Below are positions 6,453 to 11,649 of a stretch of 11,649 nucleotides of DNA, piece by piece; the first letter of the stretch is position 1, and every line of letters begins with the position of its first letter. The DNA lies in NCBI GenBank assembly GCA_016937725.1, contig JAFGVZ010000005.1, positions 1 to 11,649 of the forward strand. Direction: 5' to 3'. Position numbers and translations under genes: made by a program. The notes under the pieces were generated by a model. The model was not told where the DNA came from. It did not search any database and saw only the letters and a program-made list of their open reading frames with translations. The stretch is from Paracoccaceae bacterium. Its GTDB lineage: Bacteria > Pseudomonadota > Alphaproteobacteria > Rhodobacterales > Rhodobacteraceae.

Positions 6453-6474
6453 GAGTATTTTGGGCAAGATGAAG
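6453..6474 (-). other. Putative recurrent 3'-end motif downstream of fpr
   Basis: Read in the fpr direction, the sequence 10 bases past the stop is CTTCATCTTG followed by CCCAAAATACTC. I recall CTTCATCTT...AAATACTC-type strings shortly after stop codons in many Rhodobacterales genomes, but this is memory rather than a search, and only one copy occurs in the window. Possible roles are a transcript 3' end signal or an RNA-processing or protein-binding site. Confidence 0.4.
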
Positions 6475-6479
6475 ATATG

Positions 6480-6503
6480 GGCCTTAGTCCACGAAGGCCT
6501 TTT
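6480..6503 (+). terminator. Hairpin with T-run straddling the fpr stop codon
   Basis: GGCCTT (6480-6485) pairs with AAGGCC (6494-6499) over an 8-base loop, then TTTT (6500-6503). On the plus strand this has intrinsic terminator form and could stop readthrough into the antisense of fpr. On the minus strand the same stem is followed by CATATC, too poor in U to be a good terminator for fpr itself. Confidence 0.35.
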
Positions 6504-7290
6504 CGACCACGTATTCGGCGGGTGCGCTATTGGCGCCCTCGGACAGGCCTGCGCTTACCAGCACTTTCTTGATATCAAGGTTGAACGCCAGGGACCCGCA
6601 GACCATGGCGCGGTCAATCGCGGGGTCTAGGGGCGCAATGCCCAGATCGGCGAAGACCTTGCCAGAGGTCATGTTGTCGGTGATCCGCCCCATATGGGCG
6701 CTCTCTTCCCGCGTGGTGCAGGGGTAATATAGCAGCTTGTCCGCGACCAATTCGCCGATCAGCGGGTCATCGGGCAGGGCTGTCACAAGATCACGGCCAT
6801 AGGTTAACTCGGCGCTTTCGCGGCAGGTATGCATGACGATGACCTGCTCGTATTTCTCCCACGTTTCCGGGTCGCGCAGCAGGCTGGCGAAAGGCGCGAT
6901 GCCGGTGCCGGTGGCCAGCATCCACAACCGTTTGCCGGGCAAAAGCGCGTCCAGCACCAAGGTGCCCACGGGTTTGGGGCGCAAGATGATCTGCTCGCCC
7001 GGCTGGATATGTTGCAGGCGGCTGGTCAGCGGGCCATCGGGCACCTTGATCGAGTAGAATTCCAGCTCTTCATCCCAAGAGGGCGACGCAATGGAGTAAG
7101 CGCGCAGAAGCGGTTTGCCGTTATCGCCCATCAGCCCGATCATCACGAATTCGCCCGACCGGAAGCGCAAAGACTGGGGGCGCGTGCAGCGAAACGCGAA
7201 CAGGCGATCGGTGTAATGCGTGACCGAGGTGACGGTTTGCGCATCGGGCAAGGTGGGGGTTGCCTTGGCGGGGGCGGTCTGGTCGGTCAT
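6484..7290 (-). CDS. fpr: Ferredoxin/flavodoxin--NADP+ reductase
   Basis: This is a 268-residue cytosolic FAD enzyme moving electrons between NADP(H) and ferredoxin or flavodoxin, supplying reductant for Fe-S repair, biosynthesis and oxidative stress defence. RAYSIASP (63-70) binds FAD, GPLTSRL (86-92) holds its phosphates, GTGIAPF (128-134) and the CGS motif (231-233) form the NADP site, and the protein ends AEYVVEKAFVD, the C-terminal extension of the bacterial class close to the Rhodobacter capsulatus enzyme. ATG 7290 gives MTDQTAPAKATPTLP, a normal start for this group; the upstream ribosome site (GAAAG, about 9 bases) is weak. It is transcribed alone, divergent from an Lrp-type regulator. 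An FNR-like site lies 72-85 bases upstream of the start, so oxygen-responsive control is likely. Confidence 0.96.
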   Translation of the reverse strand: MTDQTAPAKATPTLPDAQTVTSVTHYTDRLFAFRCTRPQSLRFRSGEFVMIGLMGDNGKPLLRAYSIASPSWDEELEFYSIKVPDGPLTSRLQHIQPGEQIILRPKPVGTLVLDALLPGKRLWMLATGTGIAPFASLLRDPETWEKYEQVIVMHTCRESAELTYGRDLVTALPDDPLIGELVADKLLYYPCTTREESAHMGRITDNMTSGKVFADLGIAPLDPAIDRAMVCGSLAFNLDIKKVLVSAGLSEGANSAPAEYVVEKAFVD

Positions 7291-7361
7291 GGGCGCAAGC
7301 TTTCTGGGGGTGGCGAAACGATAGTCTGGGTCGCGATACGTCTTTGTTGGGTCAGTAAGCC

Positions 7362-7375
7362 TTGATGCAGGTCAA
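7362..7375. promoter_or_regulatory. FNR-type operator (TTGAT-N4-GTCAA)
   Basis: TTGATGCAGGTCAA matches the FNR/FnrL consensus TTGAT-N4-ATCAA at 9 of 10 defined bases. Its centre (7368.5) is 41.5 bases from 7327 on the minus strand. A -10-like TATCGC occupies 7338-7333, exactly where class II activation of fpr would require it. DNR/NNR-type Crp-family regulators recognise near-identical sites, so the factor could be any of these. Confidence 0.65.
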
Positions 7376-7422
7376 GATCAAGACGTTGCTGCCCGATAAG
7401 GCAAGACCACACAAAGGCTCTA

Positions 7423-7477
7423 GAATATTATTCCAAAAATCACTTTCAAATCTTTCTTGAACAGAATAATTTCTCTG
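7423..7477. promoter_or_regulatory. AT-rich leader with nested inverted repeats before the Lrp-type gene
   Basis: Three dyads follow one another: GAATA-T-TATTC (7423-7433), TTCAA-N7-TTGAA (7445-7461) and AGAA-TAAT-TTCT (7463-7474). The block is far more AT-rich than its surroundings and ends about 25 bases before the Lrp-family start. Lrp/AsnC proteins bind such degenerate AT-rich dyads in arrays and often repress their own genes, so these are candidate autoregulatory sites. Confidence 0.45.
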
Positions 7478-7501
7478 AAAACCACGCGAGGGCACCTTTA
7501 C

Positions 7502-7978
7502 ATGTCGGCAGAGCTAGACGATCTGGACAAACGCATTCTGGCAGAATTGCAACGCGACGCCAGCCAATCCTTGGACGAGATCGCGCGCAAGACCGGGTCC
7601 AGCAAGACGCCGGTCTGGAACCGAATTCGCAAGCTGCGCGCGGGTGGCGTGATCCGTAACTACACCGTGCTACTGGACGAATACGCGCTTGGGCTGGAAG
7701 CGTGTTTTTTCGTGCTGGTGCGCACCTCTGCGCATGATGCGGATTGGCAGGCTGCGTTTCTGAAAGCCGTGCGCGCGCGGCCAGAGGTGATGGAAGCCCA
7801 CCGCCTTGCCGGGGACATCGACTATATCCTGAAGGTGCGGGTTGCCAATGCCCGCGCCTATGATCGCTTTTACCAATCGCTGATTGCCGATGTCAGTATC
7901 TTCAACGTGACAGCCCTTTTGTCGATGGAAGAGATCAAGTTCACGACAGAGATACCGCTGGAACAGATGAAAGCCTGA
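7502..7978 (+). CDS. Lrp/AsnC family transcriptional regulator
   Basis: This is a 158-residue DNA-binding protein. An N-terminal winged helix-turn-helix (LDKRILAELQRDA, then LDEIARKTGSSKTPVWNRIRKL, residues 8-46) is joined by GGVIRNYTVLLD to a C-terminal RAM ligand-binding domain (about 65-145, containing RPEVMEAHRLAGDIDYILKV). The members usually bind amino acids and form octamers that wrap DNA. ATG 7502 was chosen because MSAELDDLDKRIL is the standard opening and GAGGG lies 9 bases upstream; an in-frame ATG at 7457 would add 15 residues. The effector is unknown. It diverges from fpr and could control it or a distant target as well as itself. An SH3-domain protein gene follows after 50 bases on the same strand. 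Confidence 0.95.
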   Translation: MSAELDDLDKRILAELQRDASQSLDEIARKTGSSKTPVWNRIRKLRAGGVIRNYTVLLDEYALGLEACFFVLVRTSAHDADWQAAFLKAVRARPEVMEAHRLAGDIDYILKVRVANARAYDRFYQSLIADVSIFNVTALLSMEEIKFTTEIPLEQMKA

Positions 7979-8028
7979 CCGGCAGTTTCGTGCTATCGTT
8001 GCCCCTCAGTTTCGGGAGAGAGAGGGCC

Positions 8029-8640
8029 ATGCGCGCTTTTGTGACAAGTTTGATTTGCGTTTGGATGGGCCTTGCCGGCGTATCCGCGCAAGAGCTGCCT
8101 CAACTCTACGACGTGACAGGCGTGGCGGCGGATGATGTTCTGAATATCCGCGCTGCTCCGGATGCCGATGCACCCATTCTGGGCACGCTCGCGCCAAACG
8201 CGCGTGGGGTGGAAGTGGTTGCCACCAATGCCAGTGGCACATGGGGGCAGGTCAATACGGCAGAGAGCGCGGGCTGGGTTTCCATGCGGTTCATGGCGGC
8301 GCGTGGTGTGGCGATTGATAATTTTAACCTGCCCGTGGGGCTTAGCTGTTTTGGGACGGAACCCTTCTGGTCGCTGGACGCTGCTGATGGTGTGCTGCGC
8401 TTTCAGACGCCGGATATACCCGCGCGCGACTTGGCGCTGTGGGTCGCGCAAGACAGTTCTGTGCCGGGCGATTTGCGCCGCATGATCCGGTTTGCCGGAC
8501 CAGAGGGGCCAGCGGTGGCCTATATCCATCCCGCTGCCTGCACCGATGGCATGAGCGACCGCGCCTATGGGTTGCGCGTGGCCGTCATGCTGGGTCTGGA
8601 CAGCGGCCTGTTGACCGGCTGTTGCAGCCTTAATCGGTAA
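8029..8640 (+). CDS. Secreted SH3-domain protein with COG3650-like C-terminal domain
   Basis: This is a 203-residue protein. A signal peptide (residues 1-20, cleavage after VSA) is followed by a bacterial SH3 domain (about 26-92: VLNIRAAPDADAPILGTLAPN ... GTWGQVN ... AGWVSMRFM) and a second domain with CFGTEPFWSL (107-116) and C-TDGMSDRAYGL...GCC near the end. The GTEPFW and C.DGMSD...GC signatures are those of the COG3650-like domain of unknown function. Four cysteines in the exported part could form disulfides. SH3b domains commonly bind cell wall peptides, so a periplasmic location is expected. ATG 8029 has GAGAGAGGG directly upstream; ATG 7990 in frame would spoil the signal peptide. The last 11 bases overlap the end of the convergent DUF1499 gene. 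Confidence 0.87.
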   Translation: MRAFVTSLICVWMGLAGVSAQELPQLYDVTGVAADDVLNIRAAPDADAPILGTLAPNARGVEVVATNASGTWGQVNTAESAGWVSMRFMAARGVAIDNFNLPVGLSCFGTEPFWSLDAADGVLRFQTPDIPARDLALWVAQDSSVPGDLRRMIRFAGPEGPAVAYIHPAACTDGMSDRAYGLRVAVMLGLDSGLLTGCCSLNR

Positions 8641-9079
8641 GCGCCGCGATCCAGCCTTCCAGCCGCGCGCGGTTCACGCCCATATCGGAATAGCCAAAAC
8701 GCGCGCGGGCAAAGGCCGTCATCATCGCCCCGTCGCCCGCCGGTTCGATCAGCACGGTGGTGTAATCGGGATAGCCCATCAGGCGCGAGCGTGACAGATA
8801 GGTCATATGCCCGTCCGCCACACGACCGGCCAGCAATTTGGCCCCTTGCGCGGTGGCCACGTTGTGGACGCGTTCGGCCAAATCTGCCGGGGTCATGTCG
8901 AACAAGGGTGCGGGCGCATCGCCATCGCCCATGCGCAGCAAGAAAAAATTGGGCGAAGCCGGGCGCGCAACGCGGCGCGGGTCCAGATGCCAGCGCGCGG
9001 CATCATGCGGGGCCAGCCGCACCCAGCCCATACCCGCCACCACCACAACCAACAGCGCTGCAAGGATCAGTTTCAGCAT
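8630..9079 (-). CDS. DUF1499 family membrane-anchored protein
   Basis: This is a 149-residue protein. An N-terminal membrane helix or uncleaved signal (residues 2-20) is followed by the DUF1499 domain, with SRSRLMGYPDY (96-106) and SDMGVNRARLEGW (131-143), the family's paired signatures. The family is widespread in proteobacteria and plants' photosynthetic relatives, and its biochemistry is not established. ATG 9079 has AAAGGCG about 8 bases upstream. The gene reads toward the SH3-domain gene and their 3' ends overlap by 11 bases, with no terminator between. Function is unknown; an envelope location is inferred from the helix. Confidence 0.86.
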   Translation of the reverse strand: MLKLILAALLVVVVAGMGWVRLAPHDAARWHLDPRRVARPASPNFFLLRMGDGDAPAPLFDMTPADLAERVHNVATAQGAKLLAGRVADGHMTYLSRSRLMGYPDYTTVLIEPAGDGAMMTAFARARFGYSDMGVNRARLEGWIAALTD

Positions 9080-9392
9080 GACATACGCCTTTCATAGCTT
9101 ACCAAATCCATGCCGGAACATGGCCCTGTCTGCAAGGTGACATGGGCGCGCGTCGGGCATGGATGCTGAATGCTTGCGCAGTTGCGAATTTGTTATCGCC
9201 GCCGCGTCCGGTTCGCTTTGACACCGCGCGCGCCCCACCTGTAGCTGAGATACGTCATGCTTGCGCACCCATCCTTGGGAATCGGTCCTTTCGCCTGCGC
9301 AAAGTCAAGGCAGTGTCATCCAGATGCTGCTAACGTCACGCCCAGAGGGGAAGCTGATACGCAGACGCGTGCAGCAGGTTTGGAGGAAAACG
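9080..9392. other. 313-base intergenic region between divergent genes
   Basis: No credible gene is seen. It holds the upstream regions of the DUF1499 gene (minus) and the 93-residue protein gene (plus), a perfect TTGACA at 9218-9223 followed after 17 bases by a poor -10 (GTAGCT), and an 11-base direct repeat ATGCTTGCGCA at 9170-9180 and 9257-9267. Confidence 0.6.
9218..9246 (+). promoter_or_regulatory. Possible promoter for the 93-residue protein gene
   Basis: A perfect -35 TTGACA (9218-9223), a 17-base spacer and GTAGCT (9241-9246, about 3 of 6 to the -10). This would give a leader of about 140 bases before the ATG at 9393. The weak -10 keeps confidence low. Confidence 0.3.
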
Positions 9393-9674
9393 ATGGCATT
9401 TGATCCGCTGACGGTCTGGCTGAAAAGTTCAATGTTCTGGGCGGGCATTCTGCGCCAGCAACAACATGCTTATCTGAAAATGCTGTGCAACATGGCCAAT
9501 GCCATGCCGCGTGAAACTGCCGCCGATATGGCCGCAGAGGCCGAAAGCCTGCGTCGCGCCGCGCCCAAGCCCACGCCGCTGCACCGGCGTCCGCGTGTTG
9601 CTAAGGTATCCGACAAGCCGGTCGGAACGCTCGTCGCAAAGTCGGGGACCAAGACCGAACAGGCGATCGCCTGA
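9393..9674 (+). CDS. Small basic protein of unknown function
   Basis: This is a 93-residue protein. Residues 1-45 form an aromatic, amphipathic helical part (DPLTVWLKSSMFWAGILRQQ, then AYLKMLCNMANAMP); residues 46-93 are Ala/Pro/Lys/Arg-rich and probably disordered. I do not recognise a family; the shape recalls small phasin-like or surface-associating proteins, but that is a guess. The start is very well supported by GGAGGAAA about 5 bases upstream of ATG 9393; a longer in-frame reading from 9261 has no such site. It converges on cueR with a 4-base gap. A palindrome AGGCGATCGCCT covers its last codons. Confidence 0.72.
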   Translation: MAFDPLTVWLKSSMFWAGILRQQQHAYLKMLCNMANAMPRETAADMAAEAESLRRAAPKPTPLHRRPRVAKVSDKPVGTLVAKSGTKTEQAIA

Positions 9675-9678
9675 GCGG

Positions 9679-10065
9679 CTAGTCTCGCGCCAGATCCGAC
9701 AGGATCGGGCAATCCGGCCGCGAATCGCCCGCGCAGGCCGAAATCAGACCGGCCAATGTGCGCCGCATTTCCTGCAACTCGGCCAATTGCTGGTCGATCC
9801 GGGCAAGCTGCGCGCTGGCCAGAGCCTTGACATCGGCGCTGGCGCGGCTTCGGTCGGTATATAGCCCCAAAAGCTGCCGGCATTCGTCGATGGAAAACCC
9901 CAACGCGCGCGCCCTGCGCAGGAAGGCCAGTTTGTGCAGGTCTTCGTCCGAAAAATCGCGGTAGCCGTTGGGCATGCGCGCAGGTGTGATGAGACCGATC
10001 TCTTCATAAAAGCGGATGGTTTTGGGCGGCAGGCCAGAGCGCGCGCCCGCATCGGAAATGTTCAT
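9679..10065 (-). CDS. cueR: Cu(I)-responsive MerR-family regulator
   Basis: This is a 128-residue activator of copper efflux genes. The N-terminal winged helix (MNISDAGARSGLPPKTIRFYEEIGLI, then NGYRDFSDED) and the long dimerisation helix are typical. Cys111 and Cys119 in ACAGDSRPDC give the C-x7-C copper loop, and Ser76 (SADVK) occupies the position that in MerR proteins marks monovalent-metal sensors (Ser77 of E. coli CueR), so Cu(I)/Ag(I) sensing is well supported. ATG 10065 overlaps the copA TGA as ATGA, so it is translated in coupling with the pump it should control. It binds elongated-spacer promoters; the copA promoter lies outside the window. Confidence 0.93.
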   Translation of the reverse strand: MNISDAGARSGLPPKTIRFYEEIGLITPARMPNGYRDFSDEDLHKLAFLRRARALGFSIDECRQLLGLYTDRSRASADVKALASAQLARIDQQLAELQEMRRTLAGLISACAGDSRPDCPILSDLARD

Positions 10066-11649
10066 TGCATTGTTCCCGTTCCCACGAAGCGCAGGCGCAG
10101 CGCGTTGGACAGCACGAAGACCGAGCTGAGCGCCATGGCCCCAGCCGCCAGCATGGGCGACAGGGTGATCCCGAAGCCCGGATACAGCACGCCCGCCGCG
10201 ACCGGCACCAAGGCCGTGTTATAGGCGAAAGCCCAGAACAGGTTCTGGCGAATGTTGCGCATGGTCTTGCCCGACATCTCGAACGCGGTCAGCACGGCCT
10301 GCGGGCGGCTGGACGACAGCACGATATCGGCGGCTTCGACCGCGATATCGGTGCCACTGCCGATGGCAAGGCCCACATCGGCCTCTGCCAGCGCTGGAGC
10401 GTCGTTGATTCCGTCGCCCACGAAGGCCACGGGGCCATGCTTGGCGCGCAACTCTTGCACGGCGCTGACCTTGGCCTTGGGCATCACCTCTGCAACGACA
10501 TGATCTATGCCCAAGCTTTGCGCCACGGCCTGCGCTGTCGCCTGCGCATCGCCAGAGATCATGGCCACACGCAGCCCGCGCGCGTGCAGCCCCGCGATCA
10601 TGGCGGCGGCACCCTCGCGCGGGCGGTCGGCCACACAGATGAGCGCCACAAGCTGTCCGTCAACCGCCAAGTAGAACGGGGTTTCGCCCTGTGTGGCGGC
10701 TTCGTCTGCGGCCTCGTTCAGCGCATCCAGCGCAATGTCCTCCTGCGCCATCAGCCGCGCAGCGCCCAGCAGCACGATGTGCCCGTCAACCTGTCCGCGC
10801 AGGCCCAGCCCGGTCAGCGATTTGACCGCGCTGGCTAGCGGCACGGCCAAGTCTTGGGCCGCCCCGCGCAAGGCCCGCGCGATGGGATGGTCCGAATCGC
10901 GCTCCAGGGCTGCGGCAAGGGTAAGGGCGCGCTCATCCGTCACCGCGCCCGTGGTCACGATGCGCGAGAGCGTCGGCCGCCCTTCGGTCAGTGTGCCGGT
11001 CTTGTCAAAGGCCACAACGCGGATTCCTTCCAGCACTTGCAGCGCGCTGCCCTTGCGAAACAGAACCCCAAGTTCCGCCGCGCGGCCCGTCCCGACCATG
11101 ACTGAGGTGGGCGTGGCCAGCCCCATCGCGCAGGGACAGGCGATGATCAGCACCGACACGCCCGCCACCAGCGCAAGGTTCACCCCTGCGCCAAAGGCCA
11201 GCCACAAAGCCACGGTCAGCGCCGCCACGCCCATAACCACCGGCACGAAATACATCGTCACCTTGTCGACCAAGGCCTGAACCGGCAGCTTCGCGCCCTG
11301 CGCGCGCTCGACCATACGGATGATCTGCGCCAGAACCGTCTGTGCGCCGGTTGCGGTCACGCGCATCTCGAACGCTTCGCCCGCATTGACCGTGCCGCCC
11401 ACCAGCTTGGCGCCGGTTTCCTTGGTTGCGGGCAGCGGTTCTCCGGTGATCATGCTTTCATCGACCAGCGCAGCTTGCGTGGTCAGCAGGCCATCGGCGG
11501 CCAGCCGCTCGCCGGGGCGCAGGCGCAAGATGTCACCTTGGGTGATGCTGTCGAGCGGCACCTCTTGCTCTGTCCCGTCCACGACTTTGCGCGCATGGCG
11601 CGGTTGCAACCCCATCAGCCGCGCAATCGCGGCGCCGGTGCGCCCGCGC
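10062..11649 (-). CDS. copA: Cu(+)-exporting P-type ATPase CopA, N-terminus outside window
   Basis: 528 residues of the C-terminal part are present, starting inside the segment leading to the actuator domain (RTGAAIARLMGLQP). This inner-membrane pump expels Cu(I) to the periplasm using ATP. Fragment positions: actuator TGEPLP at 69-74; the membrane metal site CPC at 171-173 within IIACPCAMGLATP; phosphorylated Asp in DKTGTLT (215-221); nucleotide-binding DHP (253-255); hinge GDGINDAP (411-418); YN (476-477) and MALSS (505-509) in the last two helices, both part of the Cu(I)-ATPase metal site. The set is complete for a copper rather than zinc type (CPC with YN and MxxSS). The N-terminal metal-binding domain and first helices are off the edge. 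It precedes cueR with a 4-base overlap. Confidence 0.95.
   Translation of the reverse strand, partial: RGRTGAAIARLMGLQPRHARKVVDGTEQEVPLDSITQGDILRLRPGERLAADGLLTTQAALVDESMITGEPLPATKETGAKLVGGTVNAGEAFEMRVTATGAQTVLAQIIRMVERAQGAKLPVQALVDKVTMYFVPVVMGVAALTVALWLAFGAGVNLALVAGVSVLIIACPCAMGLATPTSVMVGTGRAAELGVLFRKGSALQVLEGIRVVAFDKTGTLTEGRPTLSRIVTTGAVTDERALTLAAALERDSDHPIARALRGAAQDLAVPLASAVKSLTGLGLRGQVDGHIVLLGAARLMAQEDIALDALNEAADEAATQGETPFYLAVDGQLVALICVADRPREGAAAMIAGLHARGLRVAMISGDAQATAQAVAQSLGIDHVVAEVMPKAKVSAVQELRAKHGPVAFVGDGINDAPALAEADVGLAIGSGTDIAVEAADIVLSSSRPQAVLTAFEMSGKTMRNIRQNLFWAFAYNTALVPVAAGVLYPGFGITLSPMLAAGAMALSSVFVLSNALRLRFVGTGTMQ

Larger units (their letters stand above)
5997..6479. other. 483-base stretch without a convincing gene
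   Basis: No open frame here shows recognisable protein family character on either strand. The best is a 51-codon plus-strand frame (6058-6213) described separately. The stretch contains a GC hairpin followed by a T-rich run (6232-6256), a perfect 12-base palindrome TGAAAGCTTTCA (6429-6440), and a short motif 3' of fpr (6453-6474). It may hold a decayed gene, a long 3' untranslated region or a small RNA; the sequence alone does not decide. Confidence 0.6.

Noticed and set aside
6829..7365. 178-codon plus-strand open frame opposite fpr
   Set aside because: It is fully antisense to fpr, a confident gene, and has no recognisable domain.
9661..9672. AGGCGATCGCCT palindrome resembling a HIP1-type repeat
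   Set aside because: There is a single copy inside a coding region and no sign of the dense repetition seen in cyanobacteria.

Overview
The window looks like chromosomal DNA from a GC-rich alphaproteobacterium, most likely Rhodobacterales (Rhodobacter/Roseobacter group). The grounds are a Rhodobacter-type ferredoxin-NADP reductase, the protein families present (TIGR03643/DUF2805, DUF1499, an NnrU/MddA-like membrane methyltransferase, a copA-cueR pair), very tight gene packing with start/stop overlaps, an FNR-type operator, and a 3'-end motif that I associate with this group. No phage, transposon, integrase or CRISPR array is visible. I read it as core or shell chromosome rather than an island.

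Layout. 1-862 (minus): sufE, translationally coupled by a GTGA overlap to a TauE/SafE-type membrane exporter that runs off the left edge. 996-1463 (plus): a small lipoprotein, ending tail to tail with rnd (RNase D, 1460-2644, minus). Divergent from rnd is tRNA-Pro(CGG) (2745-2821, plus) with a recognisable promoter. 2850-5673 (minus): a compact four-gene operon in which every junction overlaps, in the order renalase-like flavoprotein, NnrU/MddA/ICMT-like membrane methyltransferase, UbiG-like SAM methyltransferase, DUF4149 membrane protein. A TIGR03643 gene (5775-5996, plus) diverges from it across a short region with back-to-back -35-like elements. 5997-6479 is an almost gene-free stretch.

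6484-7290 (minus): fpr, ferredoxin/flavodoxin-NADP+ reductase. It has an FNR-type inverted repeat upstream, placed as for class II activation. Divergent from it is an Lrp/AsnC regulator (7502-7978) behind an AT-rich leader with nested inverted repeats. A secreted SH3-domain protein (8029-8640) converges on a DUF1499 protein (8630-9079). A 93-residue protein of unknown function (9393-9674) converges on cueR (9679-10065), which is translationally coupled downstream of the copper-exporting P-type ATPase copA (10062 to the right edge).

Themes: copper efflux with its own Cu(I) sensor, Fe-S/sulfur handling (sufE with exporter), reductant supply (fpr), and an uncharacterised redox/methylation membrane operon. 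The last is the best candidate for an undescribed system, though its substrate cannot be read from the sequence. All calls come from reading translations and motifs; no database search was run.
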